Shown here piece by piece: positions 49,611 through 57,847 of a stretch of DNA of 64,000 bases. The notes beneath the pieces are model-generated. The model had not been told where the DNA came from. It saw nothing but the letters and a program-made list of their open reading frames with translations, and did not search any database. The stretch lies in NCBI RefSeq assembly GCF_000422805.1, contig NZ_AUGT01000024.1, positions 1 to 64,000 on the forward strand, given 5' to 3'. The stretch is from Nocardioides halotolerans DSM 19273. Lineage in GTDB: Bacteria > Actinomycetota > Actinomycetes > Propionibacteriales > Nocardioidaceae. Position 1 is the first letter of the stretch. Every line of letters begins with the position of its first letter. The translations under genes and the position numbers were made by a program.

Positions 49611-51200
49611 GTGACCGCCTCCACCCACAGCAGCCTGCAGGGCGGGCCTCCACCCGCCCTGCAGGTGGACGGCCTCGTCAAGCGGTTCGGCGACGCCGTC
49701 GTGCTCGACGGGGTCTCGCTCGCCGTCGAGGCGGGCGAGGTGCACGCGCTGGTGGGCTCCAACGGCTCGGGCAAGTCGACGCTGGTCAAGCTGCTCACCG
49801 GCGTCTACTCACCCACGGCGGTCGCCGGCGTCCGCGTGGGCGGCCGGGAGGCCACCCTCCCCGTCAGCCGCGGCCAGCTCCGCAAGCTCGGCGTGCGGGT
49901 GGTGCACCAGTCGCTCGCGCTGGTCCCGGACCTCACCGTGGCGGAGAACGTCGCGCTCGGCACCCGCTACGCCACCGGACCGCTGGGGACGATCTCGTGG
50001 CGGCGCAGCCGGGAGGCGGTCGCGGCCACGCTCGATCGGCTCGGTCTCGACGTCCGTCCCGACGACCCGGTCGCGAGCCTGGCCGCGTGGCAGCGGGTCG
50101 GCGTCGCGGTGGCCCGCGCCTTCCACGGCAACCTCGGGCGCGCCCGGCTGATCCTGCTGGACGAGGTGACCGCGGCGATGCCCCGCGAGGAGGTCGCCAG
50201 GCTCTTCGACCTGATCCAGCGGCTCACGGCCGACGACGTGGGGGTCCTCTACGTCACCCACCGCTTCGAGGAGGTCTTCGCCATCGCCCAGCGCGCCACG
50301 GTCCTCCGCGACGGCAAGGTCGCGCAGACCACGCCGGTCGCCGAGCTGAGCCAGGCCACGCTGGTCGAGGCGCTGACCGGCGCGGGCCCCCAGCCCGCGA
50401 CCGTGCGGACCACCCCGGCCACCCCGACCGTCCCGACCGCCTCGAGCGCCCTGACCAGCCCGCCGGCGACCGCCGAGGTCGCGCTCAGCGTGGCCGGGCT
50501 CGCGGCGCGGGTGCTGCGCGGGGTGGACCTGGAGGTCCGCTCCGGCGAGATCGTCGGGGTCACGGGGCGTGCGGGCTGCGGGAAGAGCGAGCTGGGGCGC
50601 GTGCTCTTCGGGCTCCAGCAGGGCACGGCCGGCACCGTCCGCTACGCCGGCCACGACGGGCCCCTCACCCCGCGCCGGCTGGCGCGCGCCGGGGTCGCCT
50701 ACGTGCCCCAGGACCGGCGGCGCCAGGCCCTGCTGACCGGCGCCTCGACGCGCGAGAACCTCAGCCTGGCGTGGCTGGGCACGCTCGGGCGGCCGTGGTG
50801 GCTGGACCGCCGGGCCGAGGCGAGGGCCGCGGAGCGCGCGGTGCGTGACTACCGGATCGTCCCGGGCGACCCCCAGCAGGTCATCGACACCCTCAGCGGC
50901 GGCAACCAGCAGAAGGTCGTCATGTCGCGGTGGCTCACCCGCGGCCCGCGCGTGGTGGTCCTGGACGAGCCGACCGAGGGCGTCGACGTCCCGTCCCGTC
51001 GCGAGATCTACGACTTCGTCCGCACCTGCGCCGCGGACGGCGCCGCCGTCCTCGTGCTCTCCTCGAGCGCGGAGGAGATCGTCGAGCTGTGCCACCGCGC
51101 CGTGGTCGTCGACGAGGGGCGCGTGGTCGCGCGCTTCGACGGCGACCTCGACGTCGCCACGCTCAGCCACGTCACCCTGGAAGCGAGCAGCCATGTCTGA
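49611..51200 (+). CDS. CUT2-type ABC ATPase with two NBDs
   Basis: A 529-aa tandem ATPase as in RbsA/XylG/MglA, from GTG 49611. The first domain has Walker A GSNGSGKST (49-57), a weak signature SLAAWQRVGVAVARA and Walker B-like RLILLDEVTAAM. The second domain (about 280-529) has GRAGCGKSE in place of canonical Walker A and the classical signature LSGGNQQKVVMSRWL with VVVLDEPTEGVD. The asymmetry is usual for this family. It starts 7 nt after the binding protein and overlaps the permease start. Confidence 0.92.
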   Translation: MTASTHSSLQGGPPPALQVDGLVKRFGDAVVLDGVSLAVEAGEVHALVGSNGSGKSTLVKLLTGVYSPTAVAGVRVGGREATLPVSRGQLRKLGVRVVHQSLALVPDLTVAENVALGTRYATGPLGTISWRRSREAVAATLDRLGLDVRPDDPVASLAAWQRVGVAVARAFHGNLGRARLILLDEVTAAMPREEVARLFDLIQRLTADDVGVLYVTHRFEEVFAIAQRATVLRDGKVAQTTPVAELSQATLVEALTGAGPQPATVRTTPATPTVPTASSALTSPPATAEVALSVAGLAARVLRGVDLEVRSGEIVGVTGRAGCGKSELGRVLFGLQQGTAGTVRYAGHDGPLTPRRLARAGVAYVPQDRRRQALLTGASTRENLSLAWLGTLGRPWWLDRRAEARAAERAVRDYRIVPGDPQQVIDTLSGGNQQKVVMSRWLTRGPRVVVLDEPTEGVDVPSRREIYDFVRTCAADGAAVLVLSSSAEEIVELCHRAVVVDEGRVVARFDGDLDVATLSHVTLEASSHV

Positions 51201-52236
51201 CACCTCGCCGGCCGCCGACACCGTCACGGCCACACCCGCGTCGCCGGAACAGCCGTCGGCGCCCGGCACGCGGTCCGTCGTACGCCGCCGGAGGAGCACG
51301 ATGCCCTGGTGGGGTCGCTACGGGGTGGTCCTCACCCTGGCCCTGCTGGTCGTCGTCTTCGCCGTCACGACACCGAACTTCCTGAACGGCGACAACTTCC
51401 GCATCGTCGCCGCGAGCAACTCGATCGCGCTGATCATCGCGCTCGGGGCGCTCCTGCCCCTGATGGTGGGCGAGTTCGACCTCTCCGTGGGCGCCACCGT
51501 CGAGCTGTCGTCGGTCCTGGTCGCGGTGCTCGCGAGCCAGCACGGCTGGTCCCTGCCGACCGCCGCGCTCGCGGGGGTCCTGATCGGCACGCTGATCGGG
51601 CTGGTCAACGGGATCCTGGTCGCGGTCACGGGGATGAGCTCGTTCATCGCGACCCTCGCGGTCGGCTCGCTGGCGGCCGGCCTCTCGCTCTATCTCACCG
51701 ACGGGGCGATCCTCTTCCAGGGCATCCCCGAGTCGCTGCGCACCTTCGCGCAGGGCAGCTCCGACACGGTGCCGAAGCTGCTCCTCGTGGCCGCCGCCGT
51801 CGCCGTTGTCCTGTGGTACGTCACCGAGCGCACCCCCGTGGGCCGGCAGGTCGCGTCGATCGGCCTCAACAAGGAGGCCGCGCAGCTGATGGGGATCCGC
51901 ACCCGCAGCCTCGTCGTCGGCGCGTTCGTCACCTCGGGGCTGCTCGCGGGACTCGCGGGAGTGCTGCTGCTCGGACGGGTGGGGTCGGCCAGCTCGGGGA
52001 TCGGGCCCACCTTCCTGCTGCCCGCACTGGCGGCGGGGTTCCTCGGCGCCACGACGATCAAGGTCGGCCGGTTCAACGTCGTCGGTACGGTCATCGCGGT
52101 GGCGCTGGTGGCCATCGGGCTCAACGGCCTCCAGCTCAACGGGGCGCCCGTGTGGGTCGAGCCCGTCTTCGACGGCGCCGTGCTCGCCGTGGCCGTCGGC
52201 GCCTCCCGGCTGGCCGTGCTGCGGTCCTCCCGCTGA
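51193..52236 (+). CDS. CUT2-type ABC permease
   Basis: A 347-aa membrane permease with about 9-10 helices, from ATG 51193 inside the ATPase gene end. The ribose-permease pattern LGALLPLMVGEFDLSVGATV (about 86), VNGILVAVTGMSSFIATLAV (about 137) and ASIGLNKEAAQLMGIRTRSL (about 220) is clear. Completes the importer with 48485 and 49611. The basic N-terminal tail RSVVRRRRST precedes the first helix. Confidence 0.92.
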   Translation: MSDTSPAADTVTATPASPEQPSAPGTRSVVRRRRSTMPWWGRYGVVLTLALLVVVFAVTTPNFLNGDNFRIVAASNSIALIIALGALLPLMVGEFDLSVGATVELSSVLVAVLASQHGWSLPTAALAGVLIGTLIGLVNGILVAVTGMSSFIATLAVGSLAAGLSLYLTDGAILFQGIPESLRTFAQGSSDTVPKLLLVAAAVAVVLWYVTERTPVGRQVASIGLNKEAAQLMGIRTRSLVVGAFVTSGLLAGLAGVLLLGRVGSASSGIGPTFLLPALAAGFLGATTIKVGRFNVVGTVIAVALVAIGLNGLQLNGAPVWVEPVFDGAVLAVAVGASRLAVLRSSR

Positions 52237-52268
52237 GGCCCCACCAGATCCGAGCGAAGGAGAAGCAC

Positions 52269-52655
52269 ATGGACCAGACCGCCGCACGGCTCGCGATCCA
52301 CGAGCTGGTCGCGACCTACGACATGGCCTGGGACACCGGGGACGCGGACGGTGTCGTGGCCACCTTCGTGGCCGACGGTGTGTTCGTCGACGCCGCGGGT
52401 GGGGCGCACGTGGGCCGGGGCGCGCTGCACGACTTCGTGGCCGCCTCCCCCGGGCAGTTCGGCGCCATGCGCCACATCACCAGCACCCATCTCGTCGAGT
52501 TCACCGGCGAGACCGCCGCCCGCCACCGGTGCTACGTCGTCTTCGTCTCCCACCCCCACGGCGAGCGGACGCTCGACACCGGTGGCTACGACGACGAGGT
52601 CGTGCTCACCGACCGGGGCTGGCGCTTCGCCCGTCGCACGGTCTCCTTCGACTGA
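52269..52655 (+). CDS. SnoaL-like (NTF2-fold) protein
   Basis: A 128-aa stand-alone NTF2-fold protein: MDQTAARLAIHELVATYDMA, then DTGDADGVVATFVADGVFVD and MRHITSTHLVEFTGETAARH. Members act as ketosteroid isomerases, dehydratases or cyclases; the His in MRHIT and the Asp in TFVADG are positioned as in that group. Preceded by AAGGAGAAGC at the ribosome-binding position. Its TGA shares one base with the ATG of the next gene. A second such domain is fused to the hydrolase upstream. Confidence 0.85.
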   Translation: MDQTAARLAIHELVATYDMAWDTGDADGVVATFVADGVFVDAAGGAHVGRGALHDFVAASPGQFGAMRHITSTHLVEFTGETAARHRCYVVFVSHPHGERTLDTGGYDDEVVLTDRGWRFARRTVSFD

Positions 52656-54295
52656 TGGCTGACGACCTCACGCTCACCACGGCGTTCGCCGCGCTCGCGC
52701 GGGAGACGCCCGATGCGGTCGCCCTCGTGGAGGTCTTCGGAGGCACGACGCGACAGGTCACCTTCGCCGAGCTGGAGGTGCTCGGCGCCGGCCTCGCGCA
52801 GGCCCTGGCCGAGCACGGCGTCCGCCGTGGGGACGTGGTCGGGGTCTGGCTGCCCAACACGGTCGAGAGCGTCGCCCTCGAGCTCGCCCTCGCGCGGCTC
52901 GGCGCCGCGACGCTGGGCGTCAACACGCGCTACGGCGAGCACGAGATCGCCCACCTGCTGGCGACCGGTCGGCCCGTCGGGATGATCGCGCCCGCCGACT
53001 TCCACGGCATCGACTTCGCCGGTCGGCTTGCCGCCGCCGTCGAGGCGAACGCGGCCTCGGCGCCCCCGCCGAAGTGGGTCGCGTGGATCGGCCGTGACGC
53101 CGGTGCGGTCGGCTCCGTGAGCTCGTGGCAGCTCGAGCCGGTCCTCGAGGGCGGGTCCGCGACGTACGACGAGGGGCAGCCGCACGACCCGGTCAACTAC
53201 TTCACCACCTCGGGCTCGACCGGGCTTCCCAAGCTCGCCGGGCACGACCAGCAGTCCGTGGTGCGGCACGCGCGGAACGCCGCCGCCGCCTTCGGGATGC
53301 GACCCGGCGACGCGTCGCTCGGCGTCCTCCCCCTGTCCGGGGTCTTCGGGTTCAACCACGTGATCGCCATGCTGCTCACGGGTGGCACCACGGTCCTGGT
53401 CCCTGTCTTCGACCCGGTGGAGACCGTGCTCGCGATGGCCGAGCACGGCGTCACGCACGTCATCGGCGGCGACGACCTCTTCGGCCGGCTGCGCGAGGGC
53501 TGGGAAAGCGCGGGCCGCCCGGCGCTGGCCTGGCGCCGGGGCGGCATCGCCGACTTCGGGGGCAGTGCCGTGGCCTGTGTCGCCTGGGCCGAGGAACAGT
53601 TCGGCGCCGACGTGACCGGCGTCTACGGCTCCTCGGAGGTCTTCGCCCTCACCGCCGCCTGGCCGGCCGGGCTGCCGCTCGACGCGCGCGCCCGCGGCGG
53701 GGGCCGGGTCGTGGCGCCGGACATCGAGGTGCGCGTCGTCGACCCCGACACCGGCCTCGAGGCGGCGCGCGGCCGGACCGGGGAGCTCCAGCTGCGCGGC
53801 TACAACGTGGTCACCGACTACCTGGGGTCGACCGGCGCCGACCCGTTCACCGAGGACGGATGGTTCCGCACCGGCGACCTCGGCCACCAGGGTGACCGCG
53901 ACGACGAGTTCGTCTACCTGTGCCGAGCCGGGGACGCGCTCCGACTGCGGGGGTTCCTGGTGGAGCCGGCCGAGATCGAGCGCTTCCTGATGGACCAGCC
54001 CGGTGTCGACACGGCGAAGGTGGTCGCTGCTCCGGACGGCGACGGCACCGACGTGGTGGTGGCGTTCGTGACCGTCGACTCCGACGACCGGGGACGGGCC
54101 GTCACCGCCGACGACCTGCTCGGCACCGCCCGCGCCCGCCTCGCGGCGTTCAAGGTCCCGCGTGCCGTGCGCGTCGTCGACGAGCTCCCGGTCACCTCGG
54201 GCACCAATGGCACCAAGATCAGGAGTGCGGTGCTGCGCGAGTGGGCCGTCGCCCTGCTCGCAGAGACCGCCAGCCACCAGGAGGAGACCCGATGA
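52655..54295 (+). CDS. Acyl-CoA synthetase (AMP-binding)
   Basis: A 546-aa adenylate-forming ligase. The P-loop is TTSGSTGLPK (about 187-196), with GVYGSSEVF (A5) and FRTGDLGHQGDRDD (A7) following. The C-terminal hinge is RAGDALRLRGFLVEPAEIER (A8), and the late catalytic lysine is in GTNGTKIRSAV (A10). It activates a carboxylic acid as its CoA thioester with ATP. TGATG coupling to the SnoaL gene and ATGA coupling to the thiolase place it in the same operon. No type-specific acyl pocket could be read. Confidence 0.92.
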   Translation: MADDLTLTTAFAALARETPDAVALVEVFGGTTRQVTFAELEVLGAGLAQALAEHGVRRGDVVGVWLPNTVESVALELALARLGAATLGVNTRYGEHEIAHLLATGRPVGMIAPADFHGIDFAGRLAAAVEANAASAPPPKWVAWIGRDAGAVGSVSSWQLEPVLEGGSATYDEGQPHDPVNYFTTSGSTGLPKLAGHDQQSVVRHARNAAAAFGMRPGDASLGVLPLSGVFGFNHVIAMLLTGGTTVLVPVFDPVETVLAMAEHGVTHVIGGDDLFGRLREGWESAGRPALAWRRGGIADFGGSAVACVAWAEEQFGADVTGVYGSSEVFALTAAWPAGLPLDARARGGGRVVAPDIEVRVVDPDTGLEAARGRTGELQLRGYNVVTDYLGSTGADPFTEDGWFRTGDLGHQGDRDDEFVYLCRAGDALRLRGFLVEPAEIERFLMDQPGVDTAKVVAAPDGDGTDVVVAFVTVDSDDRGRAVTADDLLGTARARLAAFKVPRAVRVVDELPVTSGTNGTKIRSAVLREWAVALLAETASHQEETR

Positions 54296-55506
54296 ACAAG
54301 CCCGACGTCGTGATCTGCGAACCGCTGCGCACGCCGGTCGGCCGGTACGGCGGCGCGCTGCGCGACATCTCCGCCCCCACGCTGGCCGCGGGCGTGATCC
54401 AGGAGCTCGTCCGCCGAGGGCTGCCGCCGGACGCGGTCGACGACGTGTTGCTCGGCCAGTGCTACCCCAGCGCCGACGCACCGGCGATCGGGCGCGTGGC
54501 CGCGCTGGACGCCGGGCTCCCGGTCGAGGCGAGCGGGCTGCAGATCGACCGGCGGTGCGGCTCCGGGCTGCAGGCCGTGATCTACGCGACGCTCCAGGTC
54601 TCGGCCGGGGCCAGCGACCTGGTCCTGGCCGGCGGTGCCGAGAGCATGAGCCAGGCGCCGTTCTTCTCCACCGCGATGCGGTGGGGCGCGCGCGGCGACG
54701 GCGTGATGCTCCACGACGCCCTCGCCCGCGGCCGGACCACCGCGGGCGGCCGCCACCACCCCGTGCCCGGAGGGATGCTGGAGACCGCGGAGAACCTGCG
54801 AGCCGAGTACGCCATCTCTCGTGAGCGGCAGGACCGGTTCGCGCTCGAGAGCCACCGGAAGGCGGTCGCGGCGCAGCAGTCGGGTGTGTTCGCCGACGAG
54901 ATCTGCCCCGTCGTCGTCCCGGACCGAGCGGGCGAGCACGTCGTGGACACGGACGAGCACCCTCGCCCGGACGCGTCGCTCGACGCCCTTGCCGCCCTGC
55001 GCCCGGTGCGCCGCGGCGTGGACGCGGACTCGACCGTGACCGCGGGCAACTCGAGCGGCCAGAACGACGGCGCCTCCATCTGCGTGGTCACCACCCGCGA
55101 CCGGGCCGACGAGCTGGGCCTGCGCCCGCTGGCCCGGCTGGCGTCGTGGGGGCTCGCCGGCGTCCCCCCGCGCACCATGGGGATCGGCCCGGTCCCGGCG
55201 ACCGCCAAGGCGCTCGGCGCCATCGGCCTCACGCTGTCCGACATCGACCTCATCGAGCTCAACGAGGCGTTCGCCGCGCAGGTCCTCGCGGTGACCGAGG
55301 AGTGGGGCATCGCCGACGACGACCCCCGGCTCAACGTGCACGGCTCGGGCATCTCCCTCGGCCACCCGGTCGGAGCCACCGGCGGCCGCATCCTCGCCAC
55401 GTTGCTGCGCGAGCTCGACCGCCGCTCCGCGCGCTACGGGCTGGAGACCATGTGCATCGGCGGCGGGCAGGGGCTGGCCGCCGTCTTCGAGCGCGTCAGC
55501 GCCTGA
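54292..55506 (+). CDS. Thiolase (acetyl-CoA acetyltransferase type)
   Basis: A 404-aa degradative-type thiolase. The nucleophile C89 is in IDRRCGSGLQAV. ELNEAFAAQVLAV (about 321), H358 in SLGHPVGATGGR and the second active cysteine C388 in MCIGGGQG complete the catalytic set. It would cleave a 3-oxoacyl-CoA made by the upstream enzymes. No dedicated 3-hydroxyacyl-CoA dehydrogenase is present in the cluster. The start overlaps the ligase stop (ATGA). Followed by a 620-bp gap. Confidence 0.94.
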   Translation: MNKPDVVICEPLRTPVGRYGGALRDISAPTLAAGVIQELVRRGLPPDAVDDVLLGQCYPSADAPAIGRVAALDAGLPVEASGLQIDRRCGSGLQAVIYATLQVSAGASDLVLAGGAESMSQAPFFSTAMRWGARGDGVMLHDALARGRTTAGGRHHPVPGGMLETAENLRAEYAISRERQDRFALESHRKAVAAQQSGVFADEICPVVVPDRAGEHVVDTDEHPRPDASLDALAALRPVRRGVDADSTVTAGNSSGQNDGASICVVTTRDRADELGLRPLARLASWGLAGVPPRTMGIGPVPATAKALGAIGLTLSDIDLIELNEAFAAQVLAVTEEWGIADDDPRLNVHGSGISLGHPVGATGGRILATLLRELDRRSARYGLETMCIGGGQGLAAVFERVSA

Positions 55507-55808
55507 GCGGCGCCGCCCGCTGCGGTCGCGTCGAGGCCCAGGCGCACCACGCCTTCGCACCTCACCCATCGTCGCTCACCACTCAACCGACTACTCGCAT
55601 GGCACCCGCCGCAGCAACCGGCGCTGTGGGGGTCGGCTCACCGGGACGCTCAAAGCGCGGCGTGGCGCGGGCAAGCGCGACGCAACCCGGCTGGAAGCAG
55701 CCGCCCGCGACACGGCAAGCCTGCGGCCCGGGGAGGCGAGTACCGCAGCGCCGGAACCCAGCGCCACCACGAGAGGCCGTCCGCCAGGACAAAGACCCAG
55801 AAATGCAC
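55507..55808. other. Gap after thiolase: no gene recognised
   Basis: Near 55550, a CCTTCGCACCTCACCCATCG fragment of the hairpin repeat family. The following ~250 bp has open frames on both strands, but none has the third-base bias of the real genes, and no RNA family was recognised. Confidence 0.5.
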
Positions 55809-55845
55809 CAGGGCCCGGCCGGGGAGGGAGGGTGGCCGGGCCCTG
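55809..55845. terminator. Strong hairpin, likely terminator
   Basis: A perfect 12-bp stem CAGGGCCCGGCC / GGCCGGGCCCTG with a 13-nt purine-rich loop GGGGAGGGAGGGT. It lies about 300 nt beyond the thiolase stop and upstream of a possible short ORF. Confidence 0.6.
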
Positions 55846-55905
55846 ATCGTCCACGCATCTGTTGGACAGCGCCTGGACAACGGAGACCGGTCAGAGGGAG
55901 GGAGC

Positions 55906-55962
55906 ATGACGACCGGTTCCGTGTGGCTCAACGAGGCCTTGGCAGGGGGGTTACGCCTGTAG
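55906..55962 (+). CDS. Possible 18-aa leader peptide
   Basis: MTTGSVWLNEALAGGLRL followed by TAG, preceded by GAGGGAGGGAGC as a ribosome-binding site. It is isolated: the next genes run on the other strand. It may be an artefact; the SD-to-start arrangement is the only support. Confidence 0.25.
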   Translation: MTTGSVWLNEALAGGLRL

Positions 55963-56052
55963 AACACCGAATCCCGCGGGGAAATCGGCCGGTCTGGACC
56001 AGCGATACCCGGCCCCGTGTCTGACCTGCGACAACGGTCGGGCTGGTGTCAC

Positions 56053-56123
56053 GAAACTGCCGCTCCTGTCATGGAGTTCCATCCGGGAAGCGGCAGTTTC
56101 ACCGGGTACCCGGTGAAACTGCC
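56053..56123. repeat. Palindromic REP-like element, copy 1
   Basis: First hairpin with perfect 12-bp arms GAAACTGCCGCT (56053-56064) and AGCGGCAGTTTC (56089-56100), loop containing ATGGAGTTCC. It overlaps a perfect 24-bp palindrome with arms GTTTCACCGGGT / ACCCGGTGAAAC (56096-56119). It ends 3 nt from the stop of the flavin oxidase gene, so it could act as its terminator. An inverted copy lies at 59571. Confidence 0.85.
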
Positions 56124-56125
56124 CC

Positions 56126-57847
56126 TCAGCTGACCCCGACGATCGGGAGCCGCAGTGCGCCGGGGGCGGACTCGGGGACCACGGGTGCCAACGGAGCGAC
56201 GGGCTGCACGCGGACGTACTGCTCGCCGAGGGCGGGCCGCGGGTCGGGGTCCCCCTTGTTGGGCCACAACGCCATCGCCCGCTCGGCCTGGGCGGTGATC
56301 GTCAGCGACGGGTTCACGCCGAGGTTGGCGGAGACCGCTGAGCCGTCGGCGACGTGCAGGCCCGGATGGCCGTAGACCCGCTGGTAGGCGTCGATCACAC
56401 CGGTCTCCGGCGAGTCGCCGATGGCGCAGCCGCCGATGAAGTGCGCGGTCAGCGGCATGCCGAACGGCTCGCCGATGTTGCCGCCGGGCGTGCCGTCGAC
56501 CGTCGCGGCCATCCGGCGTACGGCGTCGTTGGCGACCGGGATCCAGGTCGGGTTCGGTGACCCGTGGCCCTGCCGCGAGGTCATCCGCCAGACCCGGCTG
56601 AAGCGGCCCTTCTTGCCGTAGGTCGTGATGGAGTTGTCGAGGCTCTGCATGACCAGCGCGATCACGGTGCGCTCCGACCAGTGCTTGAAGTCGTAGAGGT
56701 CGCGGATGTTCGCGCGCTGCGCCCACATCTCTCTGAGCCACACCCGCCAGCGCGGCCCGTCGCCGTCGCCGTCGGTGAGGACGGTCTGCAGCATGGCCAT
56801 CGTGTTGAAGCCCTTGCCGTAGCGGACCGGCTCGATGTGGGTGTCCTCGTCGGGGTGGAACGACGAGGTGATCGCGACGCCGTAGGTGTAGTCGGTGGGG
56901 TCGTCGGCCGGCGCGATGGCGCCGAGGATCGACTCGGAGTTGGTGCGGGACAGGAAACCGAGCCGGGGTGAGAGCCGGGGCAGGTGCCCCTCGTCGCGCA
57001 TCCGGTGCAGCAGCTTCTGGGTGCCGAGCGAGGCCGCCGCCATGACGACGTGCTCGGCGGTCAGCACCTTCTGGCCGCGGCCGGTCTTCGCCTTGGTGAA
57101 CTTCACGCGCACGTCGTAACCGCCGCTCGCGCGCGGCGTGAGCCGCGTGACCGTGGTCAGCGGCAGCACCGTGGCGCCGTTCTGCTCGGCGAGGTAGAGG
57201 TAGTTCTTGACCAGCGTGTTCTTGGCGTTGTGGCGGCAGCCGCTCATGCACTCGCCGCAGTTGAGGCACGTGTTGCGCGCCGGGCCGGCGCCGCCGAAGT
57301 ACGGGTCCTCGACCGTCTCCCCCGGCCCCTGCCCCGGGCCGCCGAAGAAGACGCCCACCGGCGTGGGGTGGAACGTGTCGGCCACGCCGAGGTCGGTCGC
57401 GACCTTCTCCATGACCTCGTCGGACGGCGTGCGCACGGGGTTGTCGACCACGCCGAGCATCCGCTTGGCCTGGTCGTAGTACGGCGCGAGCTCATCCTTC
57501 CAGTCGGTGATGTGCGACCACTGCGGGTCGTTGTAGAAGGCGGGGAGCGGTTCGTAGAGCGTGTTCGCGTAGACCAGCGAGCCGCCGCCGACCCCGGCGC
57601 CGGCCACGATCATCGTGTCGCGGACCGCGTCGATGCGCTGGATGCCGTACATGCCCAGGGCGGGTGCCCAGAGGTACTTCTTCAGGTCGAAGGTGCCGCT
57701 GGAGAAGTCCTCGTCGCGGAACCGCGCGCCCGCCTCGACCACGCCGACGCGGTAGCCCTTCTCGGTCAGCCTGAGGGCGGTGACCGAGCCGCCGAAGCCG
57801 GAGCCGACGACGAGGACGTCGAAGTCGAACGCCGCCGCCCGCGTCAT
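56126..57847 (-). CDS. choD: ChoD-like GMC flavin oxidoreductase
   Basis: A 573-aa FAD enzyme. The sequence closely follows the pattern of mycobacterial ChoD (Rv3409c): FDVLVVGSGFGGSVTALRLT with the GSGFGGS FAD loop (15-21), AGAGVGGGSLVYANTLYEP, SERTVIALVMQSLDNSITTY and VADGSAVSANLGVNPSLTI. It contains a cysteine cluster C194-x2-C197-x2-C200-x3-C204 reminiscent of a 4Fe-4S ferredoxin site, which is not typical of GMC enzymes. It is believed to oxidise sterols or other secondary alcohols. The ATGA overlap with the upstream dehydrogenase indicates co-translation. Similarity is from memory, not a search. Confidence 0.88.
   Translation of the reverse strand: MTRAAAFDFDVLVVGSGFGGSVTALRLTEKGYRVGVVEAGARFRDEDFSSGTFDLKKYLWAPALGMYGIQRIDAVRDTMIVAGAGVGGGSLVYANTLYEPLPAFYNDPQWSHITDWKDELAPYYDQAKRMLGVVDNPVRTPSDEVMEKVATDLGVADTFHPTPVGVFFGGPGQGPGETVEDPYFGGAGPARNTCLNCGECMSGCRHNAKNTLVKNYLYLAEQNGATVLPLTTVTRLTPRASGGYDVRVKFTKAKTGRGQKVLTAEHVVMAAASLGTQKLLHRMRDEGHLPRLSPRLGFLSRTNSESILGAIAPADDPTDYTYGVAITSSFHPDEDTHIEPVRYGKGFNTMAMLQTVLTDGDGDGPRWRVWLREMWAQRANIRDLYDFKHWSERTVIALVMQSLDNSITTYGKKGRFSRVWRMTSRQGHGSPNPTWIPVANDAVRRMAATVDGTPGGNIGEPFGMPLTAHFIGGCAIGDSPETGVIDAYQRVYGHPGLHVADGSAVSANLGVNPSLTITAQAERAMALWPNKGDPDPRPALGEQYVRVQPVAPLAPVVPESAPGALRLPIVGVS

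Noticed and set aside
55146..56024. Open frame running from the thiolase gene through the downstream gap
   Set aside because: It is out of frame with the thiolase and loses third-base G/C bias in the gap; the product is Arg/Pro-rich.
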